In this document: piece after piece, positions 22,994 through 31,506 of the stretch
Numbering within the stretch: the first letter of the stretch is position 1
Layout of the letters: each line of letters starts with the position of its first letter
NCBI GenBank assembly: GCA_021816885.1
Contig: JAKAWS010000005.1
Span: forward strand, 1-63,429
Length of the DNA stretch: 63,429 nucleotides
Reading direction: 5' to 3'
DNA from: Microcaldota archaeon
GTDB lineage: Archaea > Micrarchaeota > Micrarchaeia > Micrarchaeales > Micrarchaeaceae
Notes under the pieces: model-generated
Told to the model about the DNA's origin: nothing
What the model saw: the letters and a program-made list of their open reading frames with translations, nothing else
The model's database searches: none
Translations under genes and position numbers: made by a program

Positions 22994-23971
22994 ATGAATT
23001 TTAATCTAAAACAATCTACCTTATTGCTTCAAAAAATACGTGTTAAAAGTTTAGCTTATCGCAAAACAGTTTTTCTTGATAGCATATCCAGTCCAAATGG
23101 AAAAATAAAATATAAGAGATATATTAGTTCACCATTAAGGTATGCTGGTGGAAAAAGCCTTGCAGTAGGTTTAATTACAGAGCTTATCCCTGAAGATACA
23201 AAAAGAGTTATTTCTCCTTTTGTTGGTGGGGGTGCTTTAGAAATAGCCTGTAGTAATGAATTAAATTTGCCAGTCATTGGTTCAGACATATTTGATATTC
23301 TCGTTAATTATTGGCAAGTGCAATTACAAAACCCTCAAATATTATTTGAGTTATTATCCAAATTTAAACCTACAAAAACAGAATTTAAATATGCTAAAGA
23401 AATACTCAAAAGACATTGGAACAAAGAGGAAAAACTAAATAAATATGATTTGGCGGCATACTACTATTTTCTCCATAATACTTCATACGGACCACAATTT
23501 CTCGGCTCTCAATCAAGTGTTTATCTTCAGCCAGAACGCTACCAGAAGATGATAGAAAAAGTCCGAGATTTCAGAGCACCTAACCTACATGTAGAGTGCG
23601 AATCGTTTGAAAATGTTATCCCTAAATATAAAAACGATTTCTTGTATTGCGACCCACCATATTATTTAGATGGAGATAGCAAAACATTTGTGGGTATGTA
23701 TCCTCATAGAAACTTCCCCATTCATCATAAGAACTTTGACCATGAAAAATTGAGAGACTTGCTTTTAGACCATAAAGGCGGATTTATTCTCTCATATAAT
23801 GATTGCTCTACAATTAGAGAATACTATAAAGACTTTGATATGTTCTCTCCAAAATGGCAATATACCTTTAGTCAAGGAGATACAAGAATAGGCATAAATC
23901 GTCTGCAAAACAACAACGGAAGTTATATAAAGAAATCTCACGAACTCATAATATGGCAGAACCCGAAATAG
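22994..23971 (+). CDS. D12-class (Dam-like) adenine-N6 DNA methyltransferase
   Basis: A 325-residue alpha-class DNA methyltransferase. Motifs in order: PLRYAGGKS (motif X), ISPFVGGGALEIA (SAM-binding motif I), GSDIFDILVNYW, a target-recognition middle, and FLYCDPPYYLDG (catalytic DPPY). This class methylates adenine N6 within short sites such as GATC or CATG; the site is not deducible here. The start ATG 22994 has GGTG upstream. The gene is clearly more A/T-rich than the flanking chromosome and overlaps the next gene by 19 bases, as expected for a type II restriction-modification pair. Confidence 0.9.
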   Translation: MNFNLKQSTLLLQKIRVKSLAYRKTVFLDSISSPNGKIKYKRYISSPLRYAGGKSLAVGLITELIPEDTKRVISPFVGGGALEIACSNELNLPVIGSDIFDILVNYWQVQLQNPQILFELLSKFKPTKTEFKYAKEILKRHWNKEEKLNKYDLAAYYYFLHNTSYGPQFLGSQSSVYLQPERYQKMIEKVRDFRAPNLHVECESFENVIPKYKNDFLYCDPPYYLDGDSKTFVGMYPHRNFPIHHKNFDHEKLRDLLLDHKGGFILSYNDCSTIREYYKDFDMFSPKWQYTFSQGDTRIGINRLQNNNGSYIKKSHELIIWQNPK

Positions 23972-24747
23972 CTGAAAAGAAAAAACGTGGCTTAAGTTCT
24001 GAAGATGCAAGAATAGTTCGTCAGCGTGGGCATAATGATGCTCAAGAATTTGCTTTTACTATAGGTATGAAGGATGGCTATAAGAATGACCCACAAGCCA
24101 AAAAAGACGTTATTGACCCTTCAGGAGATGCACATTCTGTAAAGAGTGGAGAAAAGAAATGGCAGATATTCCTTTATGGTCAAGGTAGGTTTGAAAAAGA
24201 CCCCGCTTTCGTGGTTATGAATGGTATAGGTAAAATCCTTGCTGATTGTATTAAGGCTTTTCCTGATTCTTTTGAAGAATACCAAAGAGATAAGGCTTCA
24301 GCTAAGACACGTCTCCGAGCGTCTATGGTTGAATTGAAAGACAAGCTACAAGACCCAACACGTCTTAAGGCGTTCTTGAACAAATCGCTATTTAATGGAG
24401 GTGAAGTTAATTATCTAACAGTAAAAGATAAAGGGCTCTTTCATGTTTTTTATGGAGAAGATGTCCTTAAGGTGTTATGTGAGAATCTTGCAGTGCTTAA
24501 TTCAAGTGCTATTTCCTCAACCAGCATGCCAGAGCAGAAAGTTATATTACGATACGCAGGGTTAAATTTGGGTGAAATTGAGATGCGTAATGACAGCATA
24601 GTTCATTATAGAGAAATTCGTTTTAACATGCTAAAGCCAAGAGTTATGAATCTATTATATGGTAAGATACCCCAAACAGCTAAATATGGAGTTCATGTTT
24701 TGGTTTATGGTAATGCAAATAAGCACTTCGGAAGATGGAAGAAGTAA
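23953..24747 (+). CDS. Probable type II restriction endonuclease
   Basis: A 264-residue protein encoded directly behind, and overlapping by 19 bases, the adenine methyltransferase. No restriction-enzyme family is recognised by eye. Features are a basic N-terminus (EKKKRGLSSEDARIVRQRG), a segment VIDPSGDAHSVKSGEKKWQI that has the D...SVK...W spacing of a possible PD-(D/E)xK site (about 55-75), and an mixed alpha/beta remainder ending in FGRWKK. Position, overlap and shared A/T-rich composition make it the cognate endonuclease; this rests on context more than on motifs. Confidence 0.7.
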   Translation: MAEPEIAEKKKRGLSSEDARIVRQRGHNDAQEFAFTIGMKDGYKNDPQAKKDVIDPSGDAHSVKSGEKKWQIFLYGQGRFEKDPAFVVMNGIGKILADCIKAFPDSFEEYQRDKASAKTRLRASMVELKDKLQDPTRLKAFLNKSLFNGGEVNYLTVKDKGLFHVFYGEDVLKVLCENLAVLNSSAISSTSMPEQKVILRYAGLNLGEIEMRNDSIVHYREIRFNMLKPRVMNLLYGKIPQTAKYGVHVLVYGNANKHFGRWKK

Positions 24748-24754
24748 AAATTAA

Positions 24755-24789
24755 GACTTTAGGAGCAGAAATGTACTTTAGGAGCAAGA
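24755..24789 (+). repeat. Right flank repeats of the R-M island
   Basis: Contains GACTTTAGGAGCAGAAAT (24755-24772) and ACTTTAGGAGCA (24775-24786). Same orientation as the pair at 22220-22256. The repeats enclose about 2.5 kb. Confidence 0.75.
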
Positions 24790-24860
24790 TGGACTTTGTT
24801 AGCAAAGCGTGCTTATGAAAAGGTTTAAATTATCCGTATTGTGTATATTATTGTGGTTTT

Positions 24861-25238
24861 ATGATAAGCAAGGTTTTCAGAACCAAGAACAGACCGGTTG
24901 CCGCCTTTGCAATCACTCTGACTGGAGGTACGATAATACTGCTTGGAGGGGTGCTCAGCATGGTTTTCACGTTGTTGGCCAACTTCCTCGTAGGAGGGCC
25001 GGAATGGCCAGTCTTCATAGGCGCATATTCAAGCAGCCTTCTGGGATTGGTTTCTGGAGCGGTTGTGGTTTTAGCCGCGTTCGAATACAACATTAAAGAC
25101 AAAAAAGGAATGACTGAATGGGCTACTGCCGCCGTAATATTTTCTGTGATAAGCCTATTGAACCTCGGGGGGTTGGGTGTCGGCTTCACTCTTGGGCTGA
25201 TAGGAGGCCTTATTGGACTAAAGCACGGAGACTGGTAG
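24861..25238 (+). CDS. Four-helix membrane protein
   Basis: A 125-residue membrane protein with four predicted helices (about 11-40, 46-70, 84-102 and 105-121), small residues (Gly, Ala) dominating the helices, and a short hydrophilic loop EYNIKDKKGMTEW between two and three. The layout resembles DUF4064/DUF308-type small membrane proteins. It lies 25 bases before a CDP-alcohol phosphatidyltransferase gene in the same direction, so a link to lipid metabolism is possible but not shown. Confidence 0.7.
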   Translation: MISKVFRTKNRPVAAFAITLTGGTIILLGGVLSMVFTLLANFLVGGPEWPVFIGAYSSSLLGLVSGAVVVLAAFEYNIKDKKGMTEWATAAVIFSVISLLNLGGLGVGFTLGLIGGLIGLKHGDW

Positions 25239-25263
25239 ACAGATAAAAAGAGAGGGTAAATCA

Positions 25264-25923
25264 ATGGCTCTGAGAAGCGCAGATGCGATAACTCTGTTCC
25301 GCGTTGCGCTTGTGATCCTTGTTGTTTTCCTTGTAGTGGAAAAGGCCTATCCTTTCCTCTCTCTGACAATACTTGGTATTGCCATTGCACTCGATGGTGT
25401 CGATGGTTTTGCTGCGCTCAGAGAGGCAAGCCATGGCAGGATAAGCATATCTGACTACATCATGCATGCTTCGGGGAAGAAAAGAAATAAATATATCGAG
25501 AAGACCAAACAGGACATCTCAAAAAAAGCACCTTGGGGGCCGAGATTTGATGTCGCCGGGGACAGAGTGACCGAGTATGCAATGTGGATACTCTTCCTTT
25601 TTGTCGGAGTGCTCCCGCTTTTTGTGATTCTGATAATAATAATAAGGCACTCGTTCGCTGATGCGATGATGGGGATGCGTGGGACATCTTCAAAAGGCGC
25701 GACCTGGCTGAGCAATACTTTCTACAAATCGAACTGGAGCAGAGCCGGGATAAACATACTTAAGTTCATTACCTTCTCTTACCTCATACTGGCATATGTG
25801 CTTGCCTACCCCTTATATATCGGATATATACTCATAGCGCTATGCGTGGGGTTTATAGTGCTAAGAGGGGTGGCAGAGATATACGATTCTTTCGTCTTCG
25901 GAGGGATTGGTGCAAGGACATAA
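25264..25923 (+). CDS. CDP-alcohol phosphatidyltransferase family protein
   Basis: A 219-residue membrane enzyme of the CDP-AP family, which swaps CMP of a CDP-lipid for an alcohol such as inositol phosphate, glycerol phosphate or serine. The signature DGVDGFAAL...GPRFDVAGD gives the D-x2-D-G-x2-A and G-x3-D-x3-D parts. They are normally 8 residues apart; here about 40 residues (from REASHGRIS to KKAP) are inserted, and the conserved Arg after the Ala is shifted. Around it are about six membrane helices. It probably makes a polar lipid head group. Gene order suggests an operon with the small membrane protein upstream. Confidence 0.85.
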   Translation: MALRSADAITLFRVALVILVVFLVVEKAYPFLSLTILGIAIALDGVDGFAALREASHGRISISDYIMHASGKKRNKYIEKTKQDISKKAPWGPRFDVAGDRVTEYAMWILFLFVGVLPLFVILIIIIRHSFADAMMGMRGTSSKGATWLSNTFYKSNWSRAGINILKFITFSYLILAYVLAYPLYIGYILIALCVGFIVLRGVAEIYDSFVFGGIGART

Positions 25924-25975
25924 TGAATAAACATAGGCTCGTATTACCGAGCAGATGCAAAAGGCAGACACGGGG

Positions 25976-26494
25976 TCAATATTGGGCAAGGGAAATGACG
26001 TTGCACTGCAGTTTATCCCTTCCGCCCAGCTCTTTCAGTTCTATAAGAAATATGAATGATGATACCTCGCCTCCTGTTTTTTTTATTAGATTGTAGGCGG
26101 CAACCGCTGTGCCGCCAGTTGCAAGCAAGTCATCTACAATGATAACCTTTGCGCCTTCCTGAAAGGCATCCTTGTGGATCTCTATCGCATCCTTGCCGTA
26201 TTCCAGGTCATACTCTTCGCTTTCTTTCTCGTAAGGGAGCTTTCCCTTCTTTCGTATAGGTATGAAACCCTTTTTCGTCTTGTAAGCTAGAGCCGAACCT
26301 ATTATGAAACCTCGTGCTTCTATTCCGGCTATGTATTCTACGTCTTCGTTTACAGCCTCTGCCGCCTTGTCTATTACTGCCCTAAAGAGCTCCTTGTCTT
26401 TGAGAAGAGTAGTTATATCCCTGAAAAGTATTCCTTTCTTAGGATAATCAGGTATATCGCGTATGCCTCTTTTTATTCGCTCTGAGATGTCTAT
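25976..26494 (-). CDS. apt: Adenine phosphoribosyltransferase, ATA start codon
   Basis: A 172-residue type I phosphoribosyltransferase that makes AMP from adenine and PRPP. Motifs: RDIPDYPKKGILFRDITTLL (N-terminal APRT signature), YIAGIEARGFIIGSALAY, PIRKKGKLPYEKE, and the PRPP loop VIIVDDLLATGGTA. The frame has no ATG, GTG or TTG before these conserved residues. ATA at 26494 has GGTG five bases upstream, and reading it as Met gives the usual APRT N-terminus (M-DISERIKRGIRDIP). Translation from ATA is therefore inferred. The gene is convergent with the CDP-alcohol transferase and serves purine salvage. Confidence 0.9.
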   Translation of the reverse strand: MDISERIKRGIRDIPDYPKKGILFRDITTLLKDKELFRAVIDKAAEAVNEDVEYIAGIEARGFIIGSALAYKTKKGFIPIRKKGKLPYEKESEEYDLEYGKDAIEIHKDAFQEGAKVIIVDDLLATGGTAVAAYNLIKKTGGEVSSFIFLIELKELGGRDKLQCNVISLAQY

Positions 26495-26630
26495 GCAAAC
26501 ACCAATTAATTTTGTAGAATGTGGTAACGAAGATGCGCTGAATCAGTTTCGTAAAATTCAGATGTCAACTTCCTAGAAATATGATTGCCGTAAGGTTATT
26601 AAACCTTGATAGAGATTGTAGAGAGATTAC

Positions 26631-27224
26631 ATGGAGATTTTTGATAACTTCAAAAAGGCTTTGGATAGGTGCACCAATCCTAACAAAAATACGGATAAGA
26701 TGGACGTAATGGATGCGATCAAGTATTATTACAAAGTAATGATACTCCCGATGATAGCTTCCATAGCGATTGCGCTGATTGTGGGAAGCGTTGCGACTTT
26801 ATCCCCTATTTCGACAGGTGCATTCGGGATAGTAAGTGCTGTGTTTGCGGCAGTGTCTTTCTTAATCCTGTTTCCTATCGGAATGCTGTTATCTGCGGCC
26901 GTAATTCAGCTTTTTTCAAAGATGGTTTTTGGAATCTTCAAAGGTAACTATTCAAAAACTTTCACTGCGATGATGTTTGGTACTCTTCCAGTAGTTCTAT
27001 TCTATTGGCTCACTTACATACCAATCTTGGGAATGCTAATATTGTTGTTTGCAATCTGGAGCATATATGTTACCACAGTATCGCTCTCTAAACAGCAGAA
27101 CGTAAGCATCGGCAAGGCGTTCCTTGGATGGCTCATACCAACTGTAATATTAGCGGTAATAGAGCTTGTGTTGATGTTTGTGATGTTCGCATCTCTTGGA
27201 TTGGCCGGACTAATGCATCTCTGA
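26631..27224 (+). CDS. Yip1-domain membrane protein
   Basis: A 197-residue protein with a hydrophilic N-terminus of about 35 residues containing the Yip1-type start (DNFKKALDRCTNPNK), then five membrane helices (about 37-57, 65-95, 104-122, 125-148 and 165-195). Glycine and proline placements in YWLTYIPILGMLI and the helix pairs match archaeal/bacterial YIP1 proteins. Function is unknown; the eukaryotic relatives act in membrane traffic. It is monocistronic and ends in a hairpin with a T tract. Confidence 0.75.
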   Translation: MEIFDNFKKALDRCTNPNKNTDKMDVMDAIKYYYKVMILPMIASIAIALIVGSVATLSPISTGAFGIVSAVFAAVSFLILFPIGMLLSAAVIQLFSKMVFGIFKGNYSKTFTAMMFGTLPVVLFYWLTYIPILGMLILLFAIWSIYVTTVSLSKQQNVSIGKAFLGWLIPTVILAVIELVLMFVMFASLGLAGLMHL

Positions 27225-27246
27225 TGCATTGGTATTTTTGTTTTTG
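27212..27246 (+). terminator. Hairpin with T tract after Yip1 gene
   Basis: AATGCAT (27212-27218) pairs with ATGCATT (27224-27230) and is followed by TATTTTTGTTTTTG. The stem overlaps the stop codon. Confidence 0.6.
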
Positions 27247-27397
27247 TTGTCTGGATAGTTTACGCGGGGCGGTTTTTCCCTGAATCTTTGCCCCTAAATC
27301 CAGTTCAGCACAGACCTCTGTGTAAGTCTGCTACATGCAGCAGCTGCCTTCGGACGCAAGAATTTTATATCTGAACATTACTACTGCTTACGATTCT

Positions 27398-28324
27398 ATG
27401 CAAAAAGAGACCGTTTCGCATTTTGAGCAAGATACGATGGCACGGACGGTCGTGCCCGAAGCAGATGCTATCATTGGGAAACCTTTCAAGGTTCTCGACC
27501 GCGGATTTGTCATGCTTGTGGATTATATGGGCGGGGACAGCTCAATCGTGCAGGCGGCCCGTACCTCTTATGGCAAAGGCACAAAAAAGAAGAGCGATGA
27601 TGAGGGCTTGATAAGATACCTAATGAGGCATGGACATACCACTCCTTTTGAGATGGTGGAAATAAAACTGTTCGCCAAGATGCCGATATTCGTGGCAAGG
27701 CAATGGGTACGCCACAGGACCGCAAGCATAAACGAGTATTCACTGAGATACTCCTTAGTAGATGAATGCTTCTATGTCCCTGAACCTGAGAACATATCCG
27801 CGCAATCAAAGTCAAACAGACAGGGACGGGAGGGACTGCTTCCTTCGGCAGAGGTAGACTCGTTCAGGAAGGATCTGGAAAACACATCAAAAGAGGCATA
27901 CGCCAATTACATCAAACATGTGGATGCAGGAGTGGCAAGAGAACTTGCACGTGCACTCCTTCCAGTCAACTTCTATACACAATGGTATTGGAAGACAAAC
28001 CTCCACAACATGTTCCACTTCCTTAAATTAAGGCTGGATCAACACGCTCAATTCGAGATACAGAGCTATGCTGATGCTGTAGCGAATATAACAAAAAGCG
28101 TTGCACCGGTCGCTTATTCTGCTTTCGAAGACTATGAACTCAATGCCGTAAGGCTCTCTTCTAAAGAACAGAGGGCTTTGCAAAACACAGTAAATGGCAC
28201 GCATAGCGTAGATGAGGCAGTTAAAGGCACAGGATTGCGTTTGGACAACCAGGACGGAATCCGCATGAAGAGCGGCGAGGGAATCGAAGCCGTATCCAAG
28301 ATAAGCGGTCTTATAAGAAAGTGA
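27398..28324 (+). CDS. thyX: Flavin-dependent thymidylate synthase ThyX
   Basis: A 308-residue ThyX, which methylates dUMP to dTMP with FAD, NADPH and methylene-tetrahydrofolate. The signature RHRTASINEYSLRYS (RHRxxSxNExSxRY) is complete, with GHTTPFEMVEIKLFAKMPIF before it and RELARALLPVNFYTQWYWKT after, ending in the LKLRLDQHAQFEIQSYADAV helix. The ATG at 27398 lies 28 bases after a TTTTATAT box (27363-27370), so the message is leaderless; in-frame codons upstream lie before the promoter. It is slightly longer than bacterial ThyX. Acylphosphatase follows after 4 bases. Confidence 0.95.
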   Translation: MQKETVSHFEQDTMARTVVPEADAIIGKPFKVLDRGFVMLVDYMGGDSSIVQAARTSYGKGTKKKSDDEGLIRYLMRHGHTTPFEMVEIKLFAKMPIFVARQWVRHRTASINEYSLRYSLVDECFYVPEPENISAQSKSNRQGREGLLPSAEVDSFRKDLENTSKEAYANYIKHVDAGVARELARALLPVNFYTQWYWKTNLHNMFHFLKLRLDQHAQFEIQSYADAVANITKSVAPVAYSAFEDYELNAVRLSSKEQRALQNTVNGTHSVDEAVKGTGLRLDNQDGIRMKSGEGIEAVSKISGLIRK

Positions 28325-28328
28325 GCTG

Positions 28329-28610
28329 ATGAAGATGGGTGCACAGTTCATAGTGCATGGCTTCGTGCAAGGAGTCGGATACAGGTCTCTTGTAAAGAAA
28401 ATCGCTGAAAGGAACGGCCTGTGCGGCTTTGTGAGGAACCTTGGTGATGGTTCTGTAGAGATATTTGTTGAAGGCAACCCTGCCGATATATCTAGATTCG
28501 AGATGGAGATATCGGTACACATACAGGGCGGACCTGATGTATATAATGTACATAAGGAAGAGGCTGCGCCTACCGGAAAAGACTCTTTTGTCGTAGAGAA
28601 GAGCCGGTGA
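28329..28610 (+). CDS. acyP: Acylphosphatase
   Basis: A 93-residue acylphosphatase that hydrolyses acyl phosphates such as carbamoyl or acetyl phosphate. Visible are the phosphate loop VHGFVQGVGYRSLVKK with the catalytic Arg, and GFVRNLGDGSVEIFVEG with the catalytic Asn. The C-terminus is slightly shorter than usual and lacks the typical F-x-I-R/K-Y end, reading DSFVVEKS. It is the second gene of the thyX operon and ends convergent with an unknown protein. Confidence 0.93.
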   Translation: MKMGAQFIVHGFVQGVGYRSLVKKIAERNGLCGFVRNLGDGSVEIFVEGNPADISRFEMEISVHIQGGPDVYNVHKEEAAPTGKDSFVVEKSR

Positions 28611-28614
28611 CGGA

Positions 28615-28935
28615 CTATTGGGAAAACTTGATCTCTTCTGTTTTCTCTGTCCTCTTGGATATCGCTCCTGATTCTCCGTAGAGATACATTATGAGCTTTA
28701 TCTTGTAGTTGCCCTGTACGCTCACTTTTTTTGTGTACAGGTTTACCCTCTGGTCTATTGCCTTACCTGGCATTAGTATCCCGATCCTCCTTCTGCCGTA
28801 GCTTAGCTCTCGGTCCATCGCCAGAGATATTGGAGCTTCCACCTCTATATCGCATTCGCACCAGTATGGGCCTTCGTTGTCAGGGATGGATGTTTTTATG
28901 TTCAGAGATACTTCGTCAGTCTGGTTCGGCCTCAT
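28615..28935 (-). CDS. Beta-rich protein, unknown; true start probably upstream
   Basis: At least 106 residues from ATG 28935, beta-rich with an Ig-like rhythm: DEVSLNIKTSIPDNEGPYWC, then IEVEAPISLAMDREL and GNYKIKLIMYLYGESGA. The frame continues upstream without a stop through ELIIDTEFAPE, which looks like the first strand of the same fold, but no ATG, GTG or TTG is there. An ACG at 28977 sits five bases after AGGTGATCAT, the usual spacing, so an ACG start adding 14 residues is possible. No signal peptide. Family unknown. Confidence 0.6.
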   Translation of the reverse strand: MRPNQTDEVSLNIKTSIPDNEGPYWCECDIEVEAPISLAMDRELSYGRRRIGILMPGKAIDQRVNLYTKKVSVQGNYKIKLIMYLYGESGAISKRTEKTEEIKFSQ

Positions 28936-29055
28936 TGTTTCAGGCGCGAACTCAGTATCAATGATTAGCTCGTCCGTATGATCACCTATACAGATTTTAT
29001 CCGAATGGTTTTATATTGTTTCCGAATATACTATGATAGGTTTTTGGTGGTCCCT

Positions 29056-29514
29056 ATGCAAATAAACGAGTCTGGACTTATAGAAAGGGAAATTTGCATA
29101 AGGAATCTGAGCATGACAGAGGAGGTCATAGAAACCAGACGTGCCAGTATAAGGTGGCTTGCGCTTGCTCTCGGGATAATAAACCCTGGAGAGTCTAGGC
29201 TCGGAGCACTTGCTGTGTTTGACTCTGTCCTTTACTTCCATTTCAAGGAGAAGAGTAAGCCAAACGTCAAACAGCTTTCTGATTACATAACGGAAAAATG
29301 GGGCAAGATGAATGAGAAGACACTGAGGTATCACCTCCTCCAGCTCAAGAAAATTGGTATAGTAAAGCATTCAAAAGGAGAGTATAGTATGATAGAACCC
29401 ACCAATGGTGATAAATATGATGAGGGTGCTTGGGTTGACAGCTACTTTGAGAGGGAAATAAAGCCGATACAGGACAAGATATCATCTATGCTCAAGGGGC
29501 TTAGACAGAGGTAA
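29056..29514 (+). CDS. Winged-helix transcription regulator
   Basis: A 152-residue protein. The central part is a winged helix: a helix with GALAVFDSVLYFHF, then SKPNVKQLSDYITEKWGKM, a recognition helix EKTLRYHLLQLKKIGIVKHS and a wing with GEYSMIEP. The C-terminus is a likely dimerisation helix (YFEREIKPIQDKISSMLKG). ATG 29056 has GGTGG six bases upstream and a TATA box GTTTTATATTG about 40 bases up. It is followed after 4 bases by a large surface protein gene, which it may regulate. It resembles archaeal ArsR/PadR-like regulators in general layout only. Confidence 0.8.
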   Translation: MQINESGLIEREICIRNLSMTEEVIETRRASIRWLALALGIINPGESRLGALAVFDSVLYFHFKEKSKPNVKQLSDYITEKWGKMNEKTLRYHLLQLKKIGIVKHSKGEYSMIEPTNGDKYDEGAWVDSYFEREIKPIQDKISSMLKGLRQR

Positions 29515-29518
29515 TCAG

Positions 29519-31201
29519 ATGAATATAAGCAGAGGGTTCTTGGTATATGTTTTGATTGCAGTAGTAGTGGTCGCTGCGGTAGCTATCGCGGCAAGCATGC
29601 TTATCAATAACGGTTATTCTGTGGCTGTGAAGGTAGTTCCGCTCAACTCAAAAGGCAATGTGACTTACTCCGGTCTTTATCCTTATAACACAACTTTCTT
29701 CAGCATACTTGTAAACAACACCGGCAATGGGAAGATAACTGGACTGCCTTTGGTAGTATATCTCAATGGAAGGACGTACGACACTTATAATCTGACCATA
29801 CCGAAAGGGGAAGGCATAGCGGTGCACATGAACTACACATATACCTCTCCGGGAAACTTCACTTTCGACGCGGTCGCAGACCCTGCCGGACTGTTCAAGA
29901 TAGCGAATAGGACAGAAGCGTCGAACACAGTATCAATCTTAATCGATACTCCAGCAGCTCCGTTTCCGTATATGAACTTGCCTTCAAACGGAATTGTAAG
30001 CGGCGAGGATACAGTACTGAAAAACTATGGGATAGGAATGGCCTACCTTTTCGGCAACGTGTATAACTCGAGCGGCTTTTCTGAGATGACCGGTCCTAAG
30101 ATGTCAAGCGACCTGCTAAACACACTTGGCCCTTACACCAACCAGGCCTTTGCCGCTTATGCGCAGTACAAGAACGGGAGCTGGGCTTACTCATCATGGA
30201 TGCAGGGCAGCCAGAGCCCTTATCTAATATCAAAGCTATTCGGCTCTAAGGGAATAAAGAGCAATGTCGTGAGTCTCTCTGGAGACACATTATATAACGG
30301 AGTCATAGACAACAGCATAGCTTTCTGCATGGATTATAACGGCGGCTGGACCAGGATATCTTATTATGGATCAAACAGCATAGGATGCGGCGTGTTCCTT
30401 AACCAAAATAATAGCGCTTCTAAAAAGCTGATAGGGGCAACAATAAATTCCAGCAACACTCTGCTTGGATACAGCGAGAGGTTCTTGTATTCAAATTCGA
30501 TAGGAGATGGCTCTGGATTTATGTTTTCACCCAATTCGGTATCAATTACAAATCTTTTCCATAATGGCTTTGGGGCTTTTGCAGCAGTTGCACAGAGCAA
30601 CAAGAGCATATCTGCGAATTATACCCCGGTATGCGCAGGTTCGTTGGCAGTCTCTCCCCAAAACAGCAGTGTATGTAGCTCTAGTATAGTCGGGTTGGCG
30701 AACCTCACAGGTTACGCGCTCACAAACTCCACAGAATTCTTCAAAGGATACAGGTTCAGCCTGTATTCTGTTGTCAATGAGAATTCCATATCTACCGAAT
30801 ACTCGAACGCCGCGGGGCTTATGGGCTCTTTGGGATTCAACGGCACCGCCATAGATTTCCATTCATATTTCAATAATACATGCAACACCTCCAACAGCCT
30901 GATTACGTGCAAGATAAAGAGTTTCAATCCGGCAAACGAGATAGCGAACCTAGACTTTTACAATAAGCTTAATGGAAGCATATCGGTAAATTCTGTATCT
31001 TGCTATATCGGGTTGCCAGTGATAGAAAGCATCAACCTGACCATACCATCCAACTCGGAGCGCGCCGTGGTTCTTGATTGCACAGTACCGCCATCTCAAT
31101 CGTTCAGTCTGCTCACAAACTACAATCTGATAATGAATTATACGTATGAGGGCCGTAACGAATCGCTGAAAGGGATTGTAGGCATAACCAACTTTAAATG
31201 A
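29519..31201 (+). CDS. Large membrane-anchored surface glycoprotein
   Basis: A 560-residue protein with an N-terminal membrane anchor (about 6-28, FLVYVLIAVVVVAAVAIAAS) and a large exported part rich in Asn, Ser, Gly and Tyr, with more than twenty Asn-x-Ser/Thr sites suited to AglB glycosylation. Residues about 35-130 look like a CARDB/Ig-like domain (FFSILVNNTGNGKITGLPLVV). The rest is repetitive beta structure with scattered cysteine pairs. No enzymatic motif is seen. It could be a surface-layer or adhesion protein. It is co-transcribed with a winged-helix regulator. Confidence 0.7.
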   Translation: MNISRGFLVYVLIAVVVVAAVAIAASMLINNGYSVAVKVVPLNSKGNVTYSGLYPYNTTFFSILVNNTGNGKITGLPLVVYLNGRTYDTYNLTIPKGEGIAVHMNYTYTSPGNFTFDAVADPAGLFKIANRTEASNTVSILIDTPAAPFPYMNLPSNGIVSGEDTVLKNYGIGMAYLFGNVYNSSGFSEMTGPKMSSDLLNTLGPYTNQAFAAYAQYKNGSWAYSSWMQGSQSPYLISKLFGSKGIKSNVVSLSGDTLYNGVIDNSIAFCMDYNGGWTRISYYGSNSIGCGVFLNQNNSASKKLIGATINSSNTLLGYSERFLYSNSIGDGSGFMFSPNSVSITNLFHNGFGAFAAVAQSNKSISANYTPVCAGSLAVSPQNSSVCSSSIVGLANLTGYALTNSTEFFKGYRFSLYSVVNENSISTEYSNAAGLMGSLGFNGTAIDFHSYFNNTCNTSNSLITCKIKSFNPANEIANLDFYNKLNGSISVNSVSCYIGLPVIESINLTIPSNSERAVVLDCTVPPSQSFSLLTNYNLIMNYTYEGRNESLKGIVGITNFK

Positions 31202-31224
31202 TCGGTTTGGACGAACCTCGATAT

Positions 31225-31485
31225 TTATTGCACAATGAAGTCTTTGGCGCCTTTGCCTTTTGGGAATGCCTTGCAGTTTCTGGTATGCACTGGAAATCCG
31301 AGCTCGTTCGATATTCTCTCTGCCTCGCGAATCTCTAGGTTCCTATCTGTGAAGAGCTCCATGCTTTTATCGCTGCCGAAATCCACTGGCGTCGCCTTCA
31401 ACACGATGTATTGGTACATGCCTCCGCTTTTTACCCTCACTCTGAACTCCTTCTGTTTAAGGGCTTGGGCTATAGTGTCGTGCAT
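31225..31485 (-). CDS. Small conserved-looking protein, unknown
   Basis: An 86-residue soluble protein starting at ATG 31485, which lies 25 bases from a TTTATATA box, so it is leaderless. It has a strand-rich N-terminal half (EFRVRVKSGGMYQYIVLKAT) and a helix-rich C-terminal half (LEIREAERISNELGFPVH) ending in KGAKDFIVQ. No family is recognised. It shares a bidirectional TATA box with the nuoH operon and is convergent with the surface glycoprotein gene. Confidence 0.6.
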   Translation of the reverse strand: MHDTIAQALKQKEFRVRVKSGGMYQYIVLKATPVDFGSDKSMELFTDRNLEIREAERISNELGFPVHTRNCKAFPKGKGAKDFIVQ

Positions 31486-31506
31486 GATTATGTTCAGATA
31501 ATCGGC

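Noticed and set aside
22220-24789. ACTTTAGGAGCA repeats as a CRISPR array
   Set aside because: There are only two copies at each end, spacings are short and unequal, and no cas genes are present.
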